NCBI GenBank assembly: GCA_030068075.1
Contig: CM057843.1
Coordinates: 15,394,001-15,458,000, forward strand
Source of the DNA: Paguma larvata
Taxonomy: Eukaryota; Chordata; Mammalia; Carnivora; Viverridae
Direction of reading: 5' to 3'
Length of the DNA: 64,000 nt
Under the pieces are notes generated by a model, which saw only the letters and a list, made by a program, of their open reading frames with translations, was not told where the DNA came from and did not search any database. Positions 31,916 to 42,724 of this stretch are shown one piece after another. Position numbers and translations under genes: made by a program. Numbering within the stretch: the stretch's first letter is position 1; each line of letters opens with the position of its first letter.

Positions 31916-34184
31916 CCAAGAGCCAGCTCTTGACGCTGGGCGCCTTAATCATTCTTCCCCGAATGAAGGGAAGGAACCATGCTCAGCACCTGGCTGTTGG
32001 GAGGTGATGAGGGACAGGGAGCGGGCTGGCGAGGTACACGGAGGGACGCCCACAGGTGTCTCCAGGCTGGCCAGCACCCGGGTGGCACAGAGGTTTGCAT
32101 TGCGCACTCACGGCCGATAGATGCCGGTGGGTGAGCCCAGAGGCACATCATGCTGACTCGTGGGGAATTTGCTGCCCACAGAAGAGGGAAAAATGCACCT
32201 CCCTACAGCTGACAAAGGCCAGGCAAGCCCAGTGGGAGGCAAATAACTCAGGGTCTAGATTTTCTTTCCGACACTTGGAGTTTCACCATGAGCAACACGG
32301 ACACGGATACGATTAGCATCATGGCCTCCCAAAGTACGTCTGTGCGCTGTCGGGTGGCGGAGCCAATGTCACCCCTCAGTGTCACTCTGGTTCTTTAACT
32401 GCTCGGTCCAGGGGATCTGGCTCCCGTCTGGCGCCCAGATGGGCACTAGGCTTCCGAGCAACTCGAACAACCCCTTCAAGCTGCCAAAAGCTTCGAAGGC
32501 TTCTTCTTGGAAGGTTCTTGTGAAACCGTGGGGTGAGTCACCTGCCACTCCCCACGCTCCAAACCCATCCCCGCTCCTGGCCTTTGCACACAAAGGTGCT
32601 CACAGTCTTCCCAGACTCCTCAGGAGAGAGGAGAGAACTTTCTTAGACCTCATCTCCTTCCTTGCTCACGCAGGCCCTACAGCATCTGCAAACAGCCAGG
32701 CCCAGCACGCTCCATCTTTGCTTGGGGTATCTTCCATGACGCCCGAGGAGAGGCTGAAGCCACGGCCCTACTGGTGCGGGAGTCACGGGAGGGGAAAGAT
32801 GCCAAGATCTAGTGTCTGGAGAGAAGGGAGGATGGAGAAGATAGAGTGAGCCTTTTGGAGAATGGCGGGAATGACAGGGAAGGGTCCGAGAGGGGCGTCG
32901 GCTCGTGGGCAGTCAAGGTGGGCTCATGTCATGGGTGGGGAGAATCACCAGTAGAGGCCAGATGGCTCTGTGATCGCCAAGTCCAGCCAGGCTTCCGGAA
33001 GCTCTCCCAGGTTGGCACCTGCAACGACCCTGCCGGCTCCGAATCTTCCCACCTTCTCTGAATCTCGGAGGAGCGTTCAGATTCGGGGTCGTGGGTGAGG
33101 TTAGAGGGCGCACCCACGCCCCGTTGCAAACACGGACAGGTCACTGGAGCGGAGGAAGAGGGGGCTGATTCCGAACAGCTTCTTGGGGACAGCAATTCTC
33201 TCTCCTGCTCATCCAAAGAGCATTTAGTTTCCCAAGAACGCCGGAAGGAGCTTACCAGAGAGGTCTCCCCCCATAACCCCCCGTCAGGTACTGAGCAGAA
33301 AACTCCAGGCTGGGACCAATATGCTGTGTCTTTATAAGCCCTAGATGATTCTGGCCGTAAGCAAGCTGACCATTGGTCTCAGCCGTCTCCGCACCTGGCC
33401 AGGTGTGGCACAGAATGGGTGTGTGTTAAAATGAGTAAGGTCAATGTCTCCTTTGCTCCTCTGCCGTCAGGGGCCCCCAGTGGAATCGTGTACAGAGAGT
33501 GTTAGTGTTTGATTGCGGGCTCAGCACATAGTACGCGTCCACGAAGAGAGCCAGAAGGATTGTTCCTGCACCAAGGTTTGAGGACTGCGCGCTTGGAGCC
33601 GGCGGGGCTCGCCGAGTCGCAGGAGAACAAGGGCAGAAGATTCAAGGCTGGGGGGCGTGGCGACTGCTGATGTCACAATGCCCCCATTTGCCCGGATCTC
33701 AGGCTCCTGAGGGTAGCAGAGGGGATGGCCGGCAGCAGGGAGAAGATCACTGGGGAAGTGGAATCGAGACCAGCTGGACATTTGCAGACCAAAAAGAAGC
33801 ACGGGGCAGGAGAACCGCCGAGATACTGGGGAGAGCATGGGGGATCCCAGAGACCGGTCAGGTAACGGGGCCGCCGACGGCGGGAGTCCAGACGCCGAGC
33901 GAAAGCGCACACGCCCAGCTACCAGGAGGCGGCACGTCCTGCACAGGAGCCCTCTGTTTGTTTGGCGATTCCCAGGGCTTCAGGCGGTCTTTTCCCGGGG
34001 TGGCCTCAATTCTGGTACCACGGCCCCTGGGGACTTGGTCCGACATACTGATATCGAAGCCCCCCCGCACCGCTCAGTCCCTGATTCACTTTGCAGACGG
34101 CTTGGGCGTGGGTACATTTTTAAAAAAAGAGTCAGGTGATTCTACTGGGCCATCGGGGTGACAATTCTACTTTAACAAGAAAAC

Positions 34185-34186
<2 letters not shown>
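31916..34186. other. Unique non-coding block, SINE-free
   Basis: Moderately GC-rich, with locally higher CpG between 33,540 and 34,100. agcacatagtacgcgtccac near 33,525 looks like an L2/MIR end. No exon is supported, although several 100-160-codon frames cross on both strands. Confidence 0.45.

Positions 34187-34227
<41 letters not shown>
34187..34227. repeat. (CA)n microsatellite
   Basis: About 20 perfect CA units. The length makes it a plausible polymorphic marker. Confidence 0.96.
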
Positions 34228-34230
<3 letters not shown>

Positions 34231-34347
34231 TCCGATAGATCCGAGTTTTCTTCTGGGCAGCAGGTGTGGGTACGGGGGTCGTGTGTTAAGAATGTTACGA
34301 ATGGTAAGGCCTGGTAAATGCCTTCACTATGAAGAATCTCTAGGAAC

Positions 34348-34540
34348 TGGGGCTCCTGGGCGGCTCAGTCAGGTGCGCACTCGACTCTGGATTTCAGCTC
34401 GGGTCATGATCCCAGGGTCGTGGGATCGAGCCCCGTGTCAGGCTCCACATCGAGGGTGGAGCCTGCTTAAGATTCGCTCTCTCTGTCTCTCTCTGCCCCT
34501 CCCCTGCTCATGATCTCTCTCTAAAAGAGAAAAAAAAAAC
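34348..34540 (+). mobile_element. CAN-SINE, older subtype
   Basis: Head ggggctcctgggcggctcag. The 3' half reads cacatcgagggtggagcctg and cttaagattcgctct, the older form also seen at 24,991. Flanks ctaggaact and ctataggaac are a possible TSD. Confidence 0.92.
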
Positions 34541-34638
34541 CTATAGGAACCCATAGGGATAAAGACAGTGACGATCCCATGAACCATGGATTTAAAAAAA
34601 ATGAATATTCAAGTTGCTCATTTAAAAATAAGAACAGA

Positions 34639-34850
34639 GGGGCGCCTGGGTGGCTCAGTCGGTTGAGCGTCCGACTTCGGCTCAGGTCATGATCTCGCGG
34701 TCTGTGAGTTCGAGCCCCGCATCGGGCTCTGTGCTGACAGCTCAGAGCTTGGAGCCTGCTTCGGATTCTGTGTCTCCCTCTCTCTCTGCCCCTCCCCCAC
34801 TCATGCTCTGTCTCTCTCCGTCTCAAAAATAAAATAAACATTAAAAAAAA
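34639..34850 (+). mobile_element. CAN-SINE, young felid form, clean insertion
   Basis: Head ggggcgcctgggtggctcag and body are near the family consensus. The TSD aaaaataagaacag occurs on both sides (from 34,624 and 34,847). Confidence 0.97.
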
Positions 34851-34890
34851 AATAAGAACAGGGACTAAAAGGGGACATTAAATAAAAGCA

Positions 34891-35088
34891 GAGTGCCTAG
34901 GTGGTTTAGTTGAGTGTCCGGTTTCAGCTCAGGTCATGATCTCACAGTTCATGGGTTCGGGCCCCGCGTCGGGCTCTGTGCTGACAGCTCAGAGCCCGGA
35001 GTCTGCTTCCGAATCTGTGTCTCCCTCTCTCTCTGCTCCTTCCCCACTCGCACTCTGTCTGTCTCTCAAAAATAAATAAATGTTAAAA
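34891..35088 (+). mobile_element. CAN-SINE
   Basis: The head is decayed, gagtgcctaggtggtttag, and the rest is intact with cgcgtcgggctctgtgctga. Short flanking aaaagca repeats are present. It is the third + strand SINE within 750 bases. Confidence 0.95.
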
Positions 35089-35091
35089 AGC

Positions 35092-36420
35092 AACACTCAG
35101 TAAACCTTACGGTCAACGAAGGCACTGTGGTGTAGACAGGGTAGCTCCTGCTGGGCCCAGCACCCGGGCCGCCACCCCATCATGGTGTCTCTGGAGGCCA
35201 CCCCGCCTAGAGGCCACTCTGTGCTGGCCACTCTGGTCCTGCACCTGCTTGAGCTACTCCGAGTCCGTATGAGAGAAGCAGAAAGGCAAGGCTACGGGAA
35301 GCCAGAGTTCTTGGGTTCAAGTTCACACCCTGCCGCTTGTCTGGGAGAGGGTCGCTGACTGTGCTCAGAGAGCTGGCTCCTGCAAGCTTGGGTCCCAAGG
35401 TCACAGTCTCCAGACCTCCTGGTGGGCACGTTGCTCCCTCCGTGCAATGTCTCTTGGACCTTACGGCAGGGACGCCTTCCCAGGCTTGGAGGCTGCTTAA
35501 CCTCCTAACATCACGCTGCCGGCTCCTGACTGGGTCCTGACTCGGTTCCAACTTCGGCCAGCCTGGGCCGTCTCGGCTCGGTGTACCAGCTCCCGGCCCC
35601 TGGCTGGCCCCTGGCCCCGTTGCTTCCGCAGGACCTCGTGGGCCTCCCCCGCTCCCCGTGCTCCCCTGGTCCCCACAACGCCAATGAGAGGACGGACGGA
35701 CAGGTAGGAAGACAGGCTCAGAGGAGGGTGTCGAGGAGGAGGTATTTTAAGTCGGAGGGGGTCAACCTCGCGTCCACGGCCTACTGCAAATGGCCGGGTG
35801 GGTTCTCCACTGCAGAGGGAGAAGATGGCAGTAGAACCCACGGCTGCACAGAGGGAGGGGCTTTCCGGATGTGCCGGGGATGCTGCCTGGGAATTACTGG
35901 GCCTACTCGGATTTTCAGTTTTCGTTGTTTCTCTCAGAAATAAATGTTTATTTTTACCTGTGTGATGTTTCCAGTTTTTAGGAGCCTGGGCAAGAACGGT
36001 GTTGTTCTGGTTTCAGATGCTTGTTTTCAGCCTGAGGGAGACCAGGGCCAGTTGGCTAATTACAGCCCGGAAGTCACTGGCTGATGGCCGGGTCTTCTTT
36101 GAGAGGTGCCGGCCACCTGCACTGCTTTTGCCGGGCCCCGTGTCTCCCGCTAATGTGTCCTCTGGCCCCACGCTGCAGTATGTCACTCACGGTCACGAAG
36201 ACCCAACCCTCCCCCGCCCACGGCCCCTGGTTTTCCCATCACACTCCACCCTCTGGACCCTCTCTCGCCCTCACCCCTCAGTCCGAGTCTCCTCACTGAT
36301 ACTAAAGGGACTCTTTCACAGAGGTGCACACCCCCTGCCCCCATTCCCTCCCTACCCCTCCTGTCAGCAACTTTTGCTCTGTCTCTGCCCACCCCACCCC
36401 CACTCCCTTCCACCGGGATC
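35092..36420. other. Unique non-coding block
   Basis: GC-rich and C-rich on the + strand from 35,400 to 36,420. ttgggttcaagttcacaccc near 35,312 could be a small MIR piece. Overlapping frames on both strands have no recognised domain. Confidence 0.45.
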
Positions 36421-36436
36421 TAATATCTTAATTTTA

Positions 36437-36634
36437 TTTCTTTATTCTTTACTCTTATTTTTTTCTATTTTTGAGAGACAGGAAGTGCAAGGTGGGGAGG
36501 GGCAGAGAGAGAATATCAAGCAGGCGCCACGCCGTCAGCGCGGAGCCCGATGCGGGACTTGAACCCGCGAACCGTGAGATCGTGACCCGAGCCAAAGTCG
36601 GACGCTTAACTGACTGAGCCCCCCAGGTGCCCCC
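36437..36634 (-). mobile_element. CAN-SINE
   Basis: Flanks tatcttaatttta (left) and ggtcttaattttt (right) are a TSD. The body ends at gagccccccaggtgcccc, and a GA-rich part is shortened. Confidence 0.94.
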
Positions 36635-37392
36635 TCAGGTCTTAATTTTTTTAAAAAGTTGAAATATACACCAAGTGCACAAAGACACACAGCCTACGTC
36701 TTTGTGATTTGTCGTGACGACCACACGTGTCGTGGAATTAAAACACTGCCTGCCCAGACCCCCTCCGCCCCCAGCCCATTCCGCCCATTACTCACCTCTT
36801 CCCTAAAACTCAGAGGTGATTACTCTCCTGAATTTGCGGTCATCAGGCCCTTCCTTTTCACCGAGTAAATGCCTCCCTAAACGCTGTATTTTGCTTGACT
36901 TCTTTCATTCAATATTACGTTTGTGAGATTCATTCATGTGTTTGCACTCAGGGCTCACTTGTTTCTTTCTCTTGCTCCCTCTTTTTCTATTCAGTGAATG
37001 TACCGCTGTGTATTTATCCGTGTCACTCTAGATGGCTGTTGGGGTCATTTCCAATTTTTGGCTATCATAAGGATCACCGTTGGAAATGTTCTTGACCACG
37101 AATTTTCATGTTATGCGTTTCCGAACCTGGGCGCGAAGTCGCTAAGTCAAAGGGTGGGCATATTCTGTCTTCGGGAGATGATGTTAAATTGTTTTCAGTT
37201 CGCGTTCCCGCTTGTGGCTTTATGGGGCTTCTCCTCGGTCTCTATCTCTTTTCCATTTGGTGTTGTCAGTTTAAAAATGGTAGCCATTCTTAGGGGGGTG
37301 TAGTGGTATCTCACTGTGGTTTTCACGTGAATTTTCTGGGGGTTGAGTACCTTCTTATTTGTTTATTGTGCCATTTGGATATTGTCTTTTTT

Positions 37393-37610
37393 TTACTAAT
37401 TTTTTAGATGCTTCTATATTTTTGAGAGAGAGAGACCGAGTGTGAGTGGAGGAGGGGCAGAGAGAGAGGGAAACGCAGAATCTGTGTTGGCAGGCTCCAG
37501 GCTCCCAACTGTCGGCACAGAGGCCAACTCAGGACTTGAACTCACGACCTGTGAGATCATGACCTGAGCCGGAGTCTGACACTTAACTGACTGAGCCGCC
37601 CAGGTGCCCC
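37393..37610 (-). mobile_element. CAN-SINE nested in L1, perfect target-site duplication
   Basis: tggatattgtctttt is identical on both sides (left copy ends about 37,390; right copy 37,611-37,625). The tail is decayed to agatgcttctatatttttg. Confidence 0.96.
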
Positions 37611-37674
37611 TGGATATTGTCTTTTGTGATGAGCCTATTCAAGTCTATTAATTTTTTATTTTTAAAAATATTTT

Positions 37675-37896
37675 ATTATTTTTTTAATGTTTATTTTTGA
37701 GGGGGAGAGAGAGAGAGAGAGGGACCACGAGTGGGGGAGGGGCCAAGGCAGAGAGAGAGGGAGACACAGAATCTGAACCAGGCACCAGGCTCTGAGCCGT
37801 CAGCACAGTCCAACTCGGGGCTTGAACTCACAAACCACGAGATCATGACCAGAGCCAAAGTTGGATGCCTGGCCGACTGAGCCCCCGAGCACCCCA
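37675..37896 (-). mobile_element. CAN-SINE nested in L1
   Basis: Reversed tail tttttaatgtttatttttga, a GA tract and body ending gagcccccgagcacccc. The TTCC array begins 15 bases beyond its head. Confidence 0.94.
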
Positions 37897-37910
37897 ATTT
37901 TCTTTCTTTT

Positions 37911-38041
37911 CCTTCCTTCCTTCCTTCCTTCCTTCCTTCCTTCCTTCCTTCCTTCCTTCCTTCCTTCCTTCCTTCCTTCCTTCCTTCCTCTCTTCCTCTC
38001 TTTCTCTCTTTCTCTCTTTCTTTCTCTTTTTCTCTTTTTCT
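37911..38041. repeat. (TTCC)n microsatellite with CT-rich extension
   Basis: About 19 near-perfect TTCC units (37,911-37,988) followed by TTTCTC/TTCTT-type units to about 38,041. It is the longest simple repeat in the window. Confidence 0.96.
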
Positions 38042-38080
38042 TATTGACTTTAGGGTTTAAAAAGTTTTAAATACATTCTG

Positions 38081-38210
38081 GAGCGCCAGGGTGTCTCAGT
38101 AGGTTAAGTGTCTGAGTCTTGATCTAAACTCAGATCTTCATCTCAGGGACATGAGTTCAAGCCCCATGTTGGGCTCCATGCATGGAGCCTACTTAAAAAT
38201 TAAAAAAAAA
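38081..38210 (+). mobile_element. CAN-SINE, short subtype, nested in L1
   Basis: Head gagcgccagggtgtctcag. It passes from gggctccatgcatggagcct straight to acttaaaaattaaaaaaaa with no CT array. The TSD aaatacattctg is present on both sides (38,069-38,080 and to about 38,220). Confidence 0.94.
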
Positions 38211-38327
38211 ATACATTCTGTATGCAAACCCTTTTTGGTTATATGGAGTACCACTGCCTTCCTGGACAGAGGTTTGTCTTTTCATACTCTTAATGGAATC
38301 TTCCAGTGAACAGGATTCTTACCTTTA

Positions 38328-38542
38328 GGGACACCTGGGCGGCTTAGTCAGTTAAGCATCTGACTCTTGATCTCTGCTTGATCATGATCTCGCTGTTCGT
38401 GAGATCGAGCCCCGCGTAGGGCTCTGTGCTGACAGCTGTGGAGCCTGCTCAGGATTCTTTCTGTCCCTGTCTTTCTGCCTCTCCCCTGCTTGCTCTCCCT
38501 CTCTCAAAATACACAAATAAACATTTCAAAAAATGTTTAAAA
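38328..38542 (+). mobile_element. CAN-SINE nested in L1
   Basis: Head gggacacctgggcggcttag; ctctgtgctgacagctgtgg shows a small deletion of the cagagcctg text. The tail has caaataaacatttc. Confidence 0.93.
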
Positions 38543-38781
38543 GTAGAAATTTCTTTCTATTCTGAGAGCATGAGGACTTTCCTCTGGTATCTTCTAGAAG
38601 CTTTATTGTTTTCCTTGTGACGTTTAGAGGTACGACTCATCTGGACTTGATTTTGTGAGTATTATGAGAAGGTAATTATTTTTCCATCTGGATCTCAAGC
38701 GATCTGTGGCCATTTAATGAAAATACCTTCCTTCACTTACTGCTCTGCAGAGCCATAAGTGGGTCTTGTCTGAGGTTTCTA

Positions 38782-38992
38782 TTTTTTTTTTAAAGTCTTT
38801 ATTTATTTCTGAGAGAGAGAGAGCGCATGAGCAGGGGAGGGGCAGAGAGAGAGGGAGACACAGACTCCGAGGCAGGCTCCAGGCTCTGAGCTGTCAGCAC
38901 AGAGCCCGACGCGGGGCTCGAACCCACGAGCAGTGAGATCATGGCCTGAGCCGAAGTCGAATGCTTAACCGACTGGGCTGCCCGGGTGCCCC
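38782..38992 (-). mobile_element. CAN-SINE nested in L1
   Basis: T-rich reversed tail, GA tract, body with cgacgcggggctcgaaccc, and head end gctgcccgggtgcccc. CpGs are well kept, so the copy is fairly young. Confidence 0.95.
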
Positions 38993-39206
38993 CTAACTTT
39001 GATATGTTTGAAACAATTGTACAAAGTATGTTTTTAGACATTTTATGTTTCTGCGTGATGTTTCGATGCAAATGATTTTGATACACTGTGTTTATATTCG
39101 GCAACCTCGCTGATCTCACTGATGCTAATTGTTCCTTTGTAGTTGGGCTTGGGTTTCTAGTTATGCGATCATGGTATGCTCGTTGAAAACTCTGGTTTTG
39201 AATTCT

Positions 39207-39320
39207 TTTTTTAAAATTAATTAATTTATTTAAATAGGTTCCATGCCCCACGTGGGGCTTGAACTCACGACCCTGAGATCAAGAGTCTCTCGTTCTACCT
39301 ACTGAGCCAGCCAGGCGCCC
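39207..39320 (-). mobile_element. CAN-SINE, short subtype, reverse orientation
   Basis: No GA/CT array: the reversed tail (ttaattaatttatttaaata) leads directly to catgccccacgtggggcttg and ends gagccagccaggcgccc. Flanks tggttttgaattctt and tggttgtcaattcta are a decayed TSD. Confidence 0.9.
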
Positions 39321-39344
39321 CCTTGGTTGTCAATTCTAACCTCA

Positions 39345-40255
39345 TCATTTACTCAATGTAGGGCTTCGAGGACATTGCTCGATTTTTCCGAGCCTGTTTC
39401 TTTCTCTCCAGAGTGGTGATACTCTCTCAAAGGTTTACTGTACTTAAGTAACAATGAAACGAAGCTCGAAGCTCATGTCATCTTGAGACAGTGTTTGCAC
39501 ACACGGGCACAATCCCATGTGTGATTCGTTATTACATCCCTCACCCTTAATTTCCCCTTTCCCGTTTAACTCCAAAGCTCTCCAAATTCTGGCTCTTACC
39601 CTGTCGTTTGACGGAATCGCCCTCAGAGGCGTGTTCTCAGTGTCCACTTTTGTGGACTGCCCCGTTTCAGACGCCGGCTTCAAGTCCCAGGGGCCACCTG
39701 TTCATCTGGCTAACTGACTATGATTTCGGGATTTCCCTGAACCCCTCCATCTGGGTCGACGATTTGCCAGAATGCCTTCTAGAACTCAGGAGATTGCTTT
39801 ACGATGTACGATGTTTGCCAGTTCATTATGAAGGAAACAAGTCAGGAGCAGCCGCGTGGAAGAGATGGGGGAGGGGAGGGGGGACCAAAGAGCTTCCGTG
39901 GCCTTTCCAGGCACGTGGCCTTGGCATCCCGTGGCTGCGTTCACAAACCTGGAAGCTGCCTGAACCCTATCACTTAGGAATTTTTATAGAGATTTCATTA
40001 CGTAGCCATGCTTGCTTAGATCATTGGCCACTGGGGATCGAGCTCAATCGCCAGCCCCTCTCCCTTTCACGGGGGTTGGGGGTGGGGCTGAAACTCCTAA
40101 CTCTCTAATTACCTGGTTGGTTCTTCCAGCCAGTGAGCCGCCATCTTGAAGCTACGTAGATTTCCCGTCTCATGAGCATACAAGAAGCAATAAATTGCCA
40201 AGGTTTTAGGAGCTTTGTGCCAGAACGAGGGACAAAGACCATTTTTTTTTTTTTT
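39345..40255. other. Unique non-coding block with YY1-type motif
   Basis: The left edge (39,355-39,440, gagcctgtttctttctctcc) may be a reversed MIR remnant. The remainder is unique, with a T-run near 40,242-40,255. Confidence 0.45.
40137..40148. promoter_or_regulatory. Candidate YY1 binding site
   Basis: gccgccatcttg is the reverse complement of caagatggcggc, the strong YY1 motif often found at promoters and enhancers. No transcript start is visible nearby, so this rests on the motif only. Confidence 0.45.
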
Positions 40256-40259
40256 AAAT

Positions 40260-40730
40260 TTATGCCACGGTCTTCTCAGCAGATACCTTCTCTTGGCTTC
40301 TTGAGACTACTCCCCCAGCTCTCCTTCCTCCTCTCTGGGGTCTCTGCCCAGTCTCCAGATGGGCTCTTCTCTCCCCCCATGCCTGAAGTACTGATTTCTT
40401 TTCATGGTTCAGTTCTCATCCCTGTTCTCAACTCAATCTTTTGCTCATCTTTGATCACATCTATATATCAGTAACCGTGGCCGTTTTCCTTGGATAGCTG
40501 GTTCATATGGACAATTGCTCACCGGGCATACTACCTGGCTTTTCTAGAGTGCCCCGAATGAAAGGAAGCAGGTTTTCCCAAGCCTGCTCTCCCTCTCTGT
40601 TGCTTCTGTCCATCCCCTAACTCGCAGAAGGGGAGCATCATCCTAGATCCTTCTCACCCCTTCATCCCTACGGTTAGCTGTGGCCGTGATCTGTCCCGAC
40701 CTTCGTTCTCACTGCCATTAACTTGGTTCC
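40260..40730 (+). mobile_element. L2 fragment, 5' of the usual 3' end
   Basis: Phrases agcatcatcctagatccttc and tcaccccttcatccctacgg parallel the L2 text gagtcatccttgactcc...ctccctcaccc, and the pyrimidine-rich left part fits the region upstream of it. Similarity is only moderate. Confidence 0.48.
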
Positions 40731-40736
40731 GTTTCT

Positions 40737-40905
40737 CACAAATTTCCCCCCTAGTTAGCAACACCAGCTTCACCTGGAAACTTACTCGATTTGCACGTTC
40801 TCAGGCCTCCAGCCAAGATCTATTGAGCCAGAGACTCTGGGGCTGGTACGAGACAGTCTGTGTCTTACTGGGCTCTCTAGGTGATTCTGGTACCAGACCT
40901 TCGGA
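40737..40905 (-). mobile_element. MER5A-like hAT-Charlie MITE
   Basis: caacaccagcttcacctgga, aacttactcgatttgcacgt, tctcaggcctccagcc, agagactctggggctgg and ctaggtgattctggtacc follow reversed MER5A. It is a non-coding derivative of an extinct DNA transposon. Confidence 0.68.
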
Positions 40906-41649
40906 GGCTGGGTGACAAATCACTCCTGCTGTTCTCATGACCCTTTGTCTCCTTGTGTTGTCACCCGCCTCGTCCTGGAGTGGAACTGCAGGTGGTGGCC
41001 CCAGAAGCGTAGGGCTTCTGCTGTATTCGCCTTTCTCAGTCGGTTGTTCGTACAGTTTTGGGTCCTGAGATATACGTGGGGAAAGACGGACAAGCGCCTT
41101 TGTCCCACGGAACTAGAATTCTAAGAGGGCAGGCAGAAAATAAAGGGTCAACAAATTTAAGATAGTTCCAGCCGGTGGTGAATGCCATAATGAAAATAAA
41201 ATAAAGTGATGCGATGAAGGCAGGCTAGTGTGGACAGAAAGCTAGGGAAAGCCTTTCTGAGAAGGCACCGCTGAGCTCAGATCTAAGTGATCAGAAGCCA
41301 GCAATGGGAAACTGTGTGGGGGAAACCGTCGTAGGGGGAGGGACTAGCTGGAATCTGGTGAGTGTGAGGGCAGAGAGAGGGCAGAGAGAAGGGTGATCAG
41401 AGGGGGAGAGAGGGAGAGAGAGAGGCAGAGGCAAACTCCAAACTCCATGGCTGGAGTTTGGATTTCATTCCAAGGGTTATGTGGAAACCCTCGGGGAGGG
41501 ATGGGAATACTGGTTCGTGTTTTGAAAAGACTGCTCGGGCTGCTGGGTGTATAAAATAAATTGTAAGGAGACAAGAGTAGAGGCAGGGAGGCCAGGCTGG
41601 AGGCCATGTGAGTATCCCGCTGGACACAGAAGCAACCCTGGGAATATGT

Positions 41650-41875
41650 GTTCAATCACGTGGACCCTGGTGCCCACCTCCAAATCCCGGGTCCTCCACA
41701 AGAGGGGTGGCTTTGAGCAAGTCGCTGCACCTTTCTGCGTCTCAATTTTACCCTCTGTAAAAGGGGCTAAAAGTAGCACTTAACTCTAGCTTTGTGGGGG
41801 AAGACTCGGTGAGTTAATATAAAAAAAATGGGCATGGCACTCTGCGTGATTATTGTTAGTGGTAGTTGTCATCAT
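41650..41875 (-). mobile_element. MIR nested in L2
   Basis: ttgagcaagtcgctgcacct, ttctgcgtctcaattttacc, ctctgtaaaaggggctaaaa and gactcggtgagttaatata are reversed MIR. L2 text continues on either side, so the MIR inserted after the L2. Confidence 0.72.
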
Positions 41876-42030
41876 TATAGCAAGGAGAGAAAACAATGGA
41901 TTCAGGATATTTCTCCTGGCCGAGGTGACAAGACTTGAGGCTAAAGCGGATCTTGAGGATGAAGGGGAGGGGAAAAAGACTCCCTAGTTTTTCGGCGAAA
42001 GGTTTAACAAAATGGGGAACACCAGTGGGG

Positions 42031-42048
42031 TCTGTGTGTGTGTGTGTG
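42031..42048. repeat. Short (GT)n tract
   Basis: About nine GT units within the L2 relic. Confidence 0.85.
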
Positions 42049-42526
42049 GAGAGCTCAGTGTTGAACAGGGTAGTCTGGGGCACCCACAAAACATCCGAGA
42101 ATAGATCTTTGGCAGGAGGTCGGATAGATGAGCCTCGAGTCCAGGGAACTGCTCAGGGAAGCCTGGAGACACACGTGTACCAGTCGTGGCGGAGTGACAG
42201 TGTTCACCCGGGAGAGTGTGCAGATGAGGAAGAGAAGTGTGCCCGGGAGAGAGCACTGGGGTTTCTCGTATTAAAGGCAGAGCAGAGAAGCAGTATCTGT
42301 CAAGGAGCCTAAAACAGCAGGCAGTGAGGCGGCGACACCAGAGAGAGAGAGAGATGAGGAAGTCCGAGAGTGGCCATTGGGAGCCATCGCTGCCCAGAAG
42401 TCAGACAAGCTCAGTACTGCATACAAAGTAGAGAGCCGAGTTTGACAACATGGACGCGATTTGCTGAAGGGATGCGTCAAGTTGAACTCTGTCAGGGGTC
42501 CGTTTGTTTAAAAATCAACTCAATTA

Positions 42527-42708
42527 GGGGCGCCTGGGTGGCTCCGTTGGTTGAGTGTCCAACTTCCGGCCATGATCTCACGGTTCGTGAGTTCGAGCCC
42601 CACATCAGGCTCTGCTGTCAGTGCGGAGCCTGCTTGGGGTACTCTGTCTTCCTTGCTCTCTGCCCCTTCCCTGTTCATGCTCTCTCAGCAACAACCACAA
42701 CAACGACA
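42527..42708 (+). mobile_element. CAN-SINE with 17-bp target-site duplication
   Basis: aaaaatcaactcaatta and aaaaatcaactcagtta flank it. The body has two small deletions, and the A tail has turned into a caacaaccacaacaacgac repeat. Confidence 0.96.
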
Positions 42709-42724
42709 AAAATCAACTCAGTTA

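Larger units (their letters stand above)
36650..39195 (-). mobile_element. L1 relic (3' UTR into ORF2), reverse orientation, multiply interrupted
   Basis: Reversed L1 text in order: ttgaaatatacaccaagtgc, gtttgtgagattcattcatg, gctatcataaggatcacc, gtgtagtggtatctcactgt, ggatattgtcttttgtgatg, caaaccctttttggttatat, gtcttttcatactcttaatg, cttctagaagctttattg, ctcatctggacttgatttt, cactgctctgcagagcc and acattttatgtttctgcgtg. Five SINEs and a TTCC array lie inside. The reverse-transcriptase frame is broken throughout. Confidence 0.85.
41120..42450 (-). mobile_element. L2, long reversed copy with a nested MIR
   Basis: Reversed L2 text is followed over 1.1 kb: ggaaagcctttctgagaagg, gagctcagatctaagtgatc, ggagtttggatttcattcc, gactgctcgggctgctggg, gagacaagagtagaggcagg; then after the MIR aatggattcaggatatttct, gactccctagtttttcggcg, ggcaggaggtcggatagatg, gagagtgtgcagatgagg and gagcactggggtttctcg. 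Most of the L2 3' half is present but non-coding. Confidence 0.78.

Noticed and set aside
34639..34850. Recurrent small protein with the pattern GAWVAQSVERPTSAQVMISRS
   Set aside because: The same peptide appears wherever a CAN-SINE is read in one frame. It is a translation of the tRNA-derived SINE, not a gene family.
37911..38041. CRISPR-like array
   Set aside because: The units are 4 bases long with no spacers; it is a TTCC microsatellite.
36650..39195. Functional LINE-1 reverse transcriptase
   Set aside because: Only decayed antisense fragments remain, with frame breaks, internal gaps and nested SINEs.
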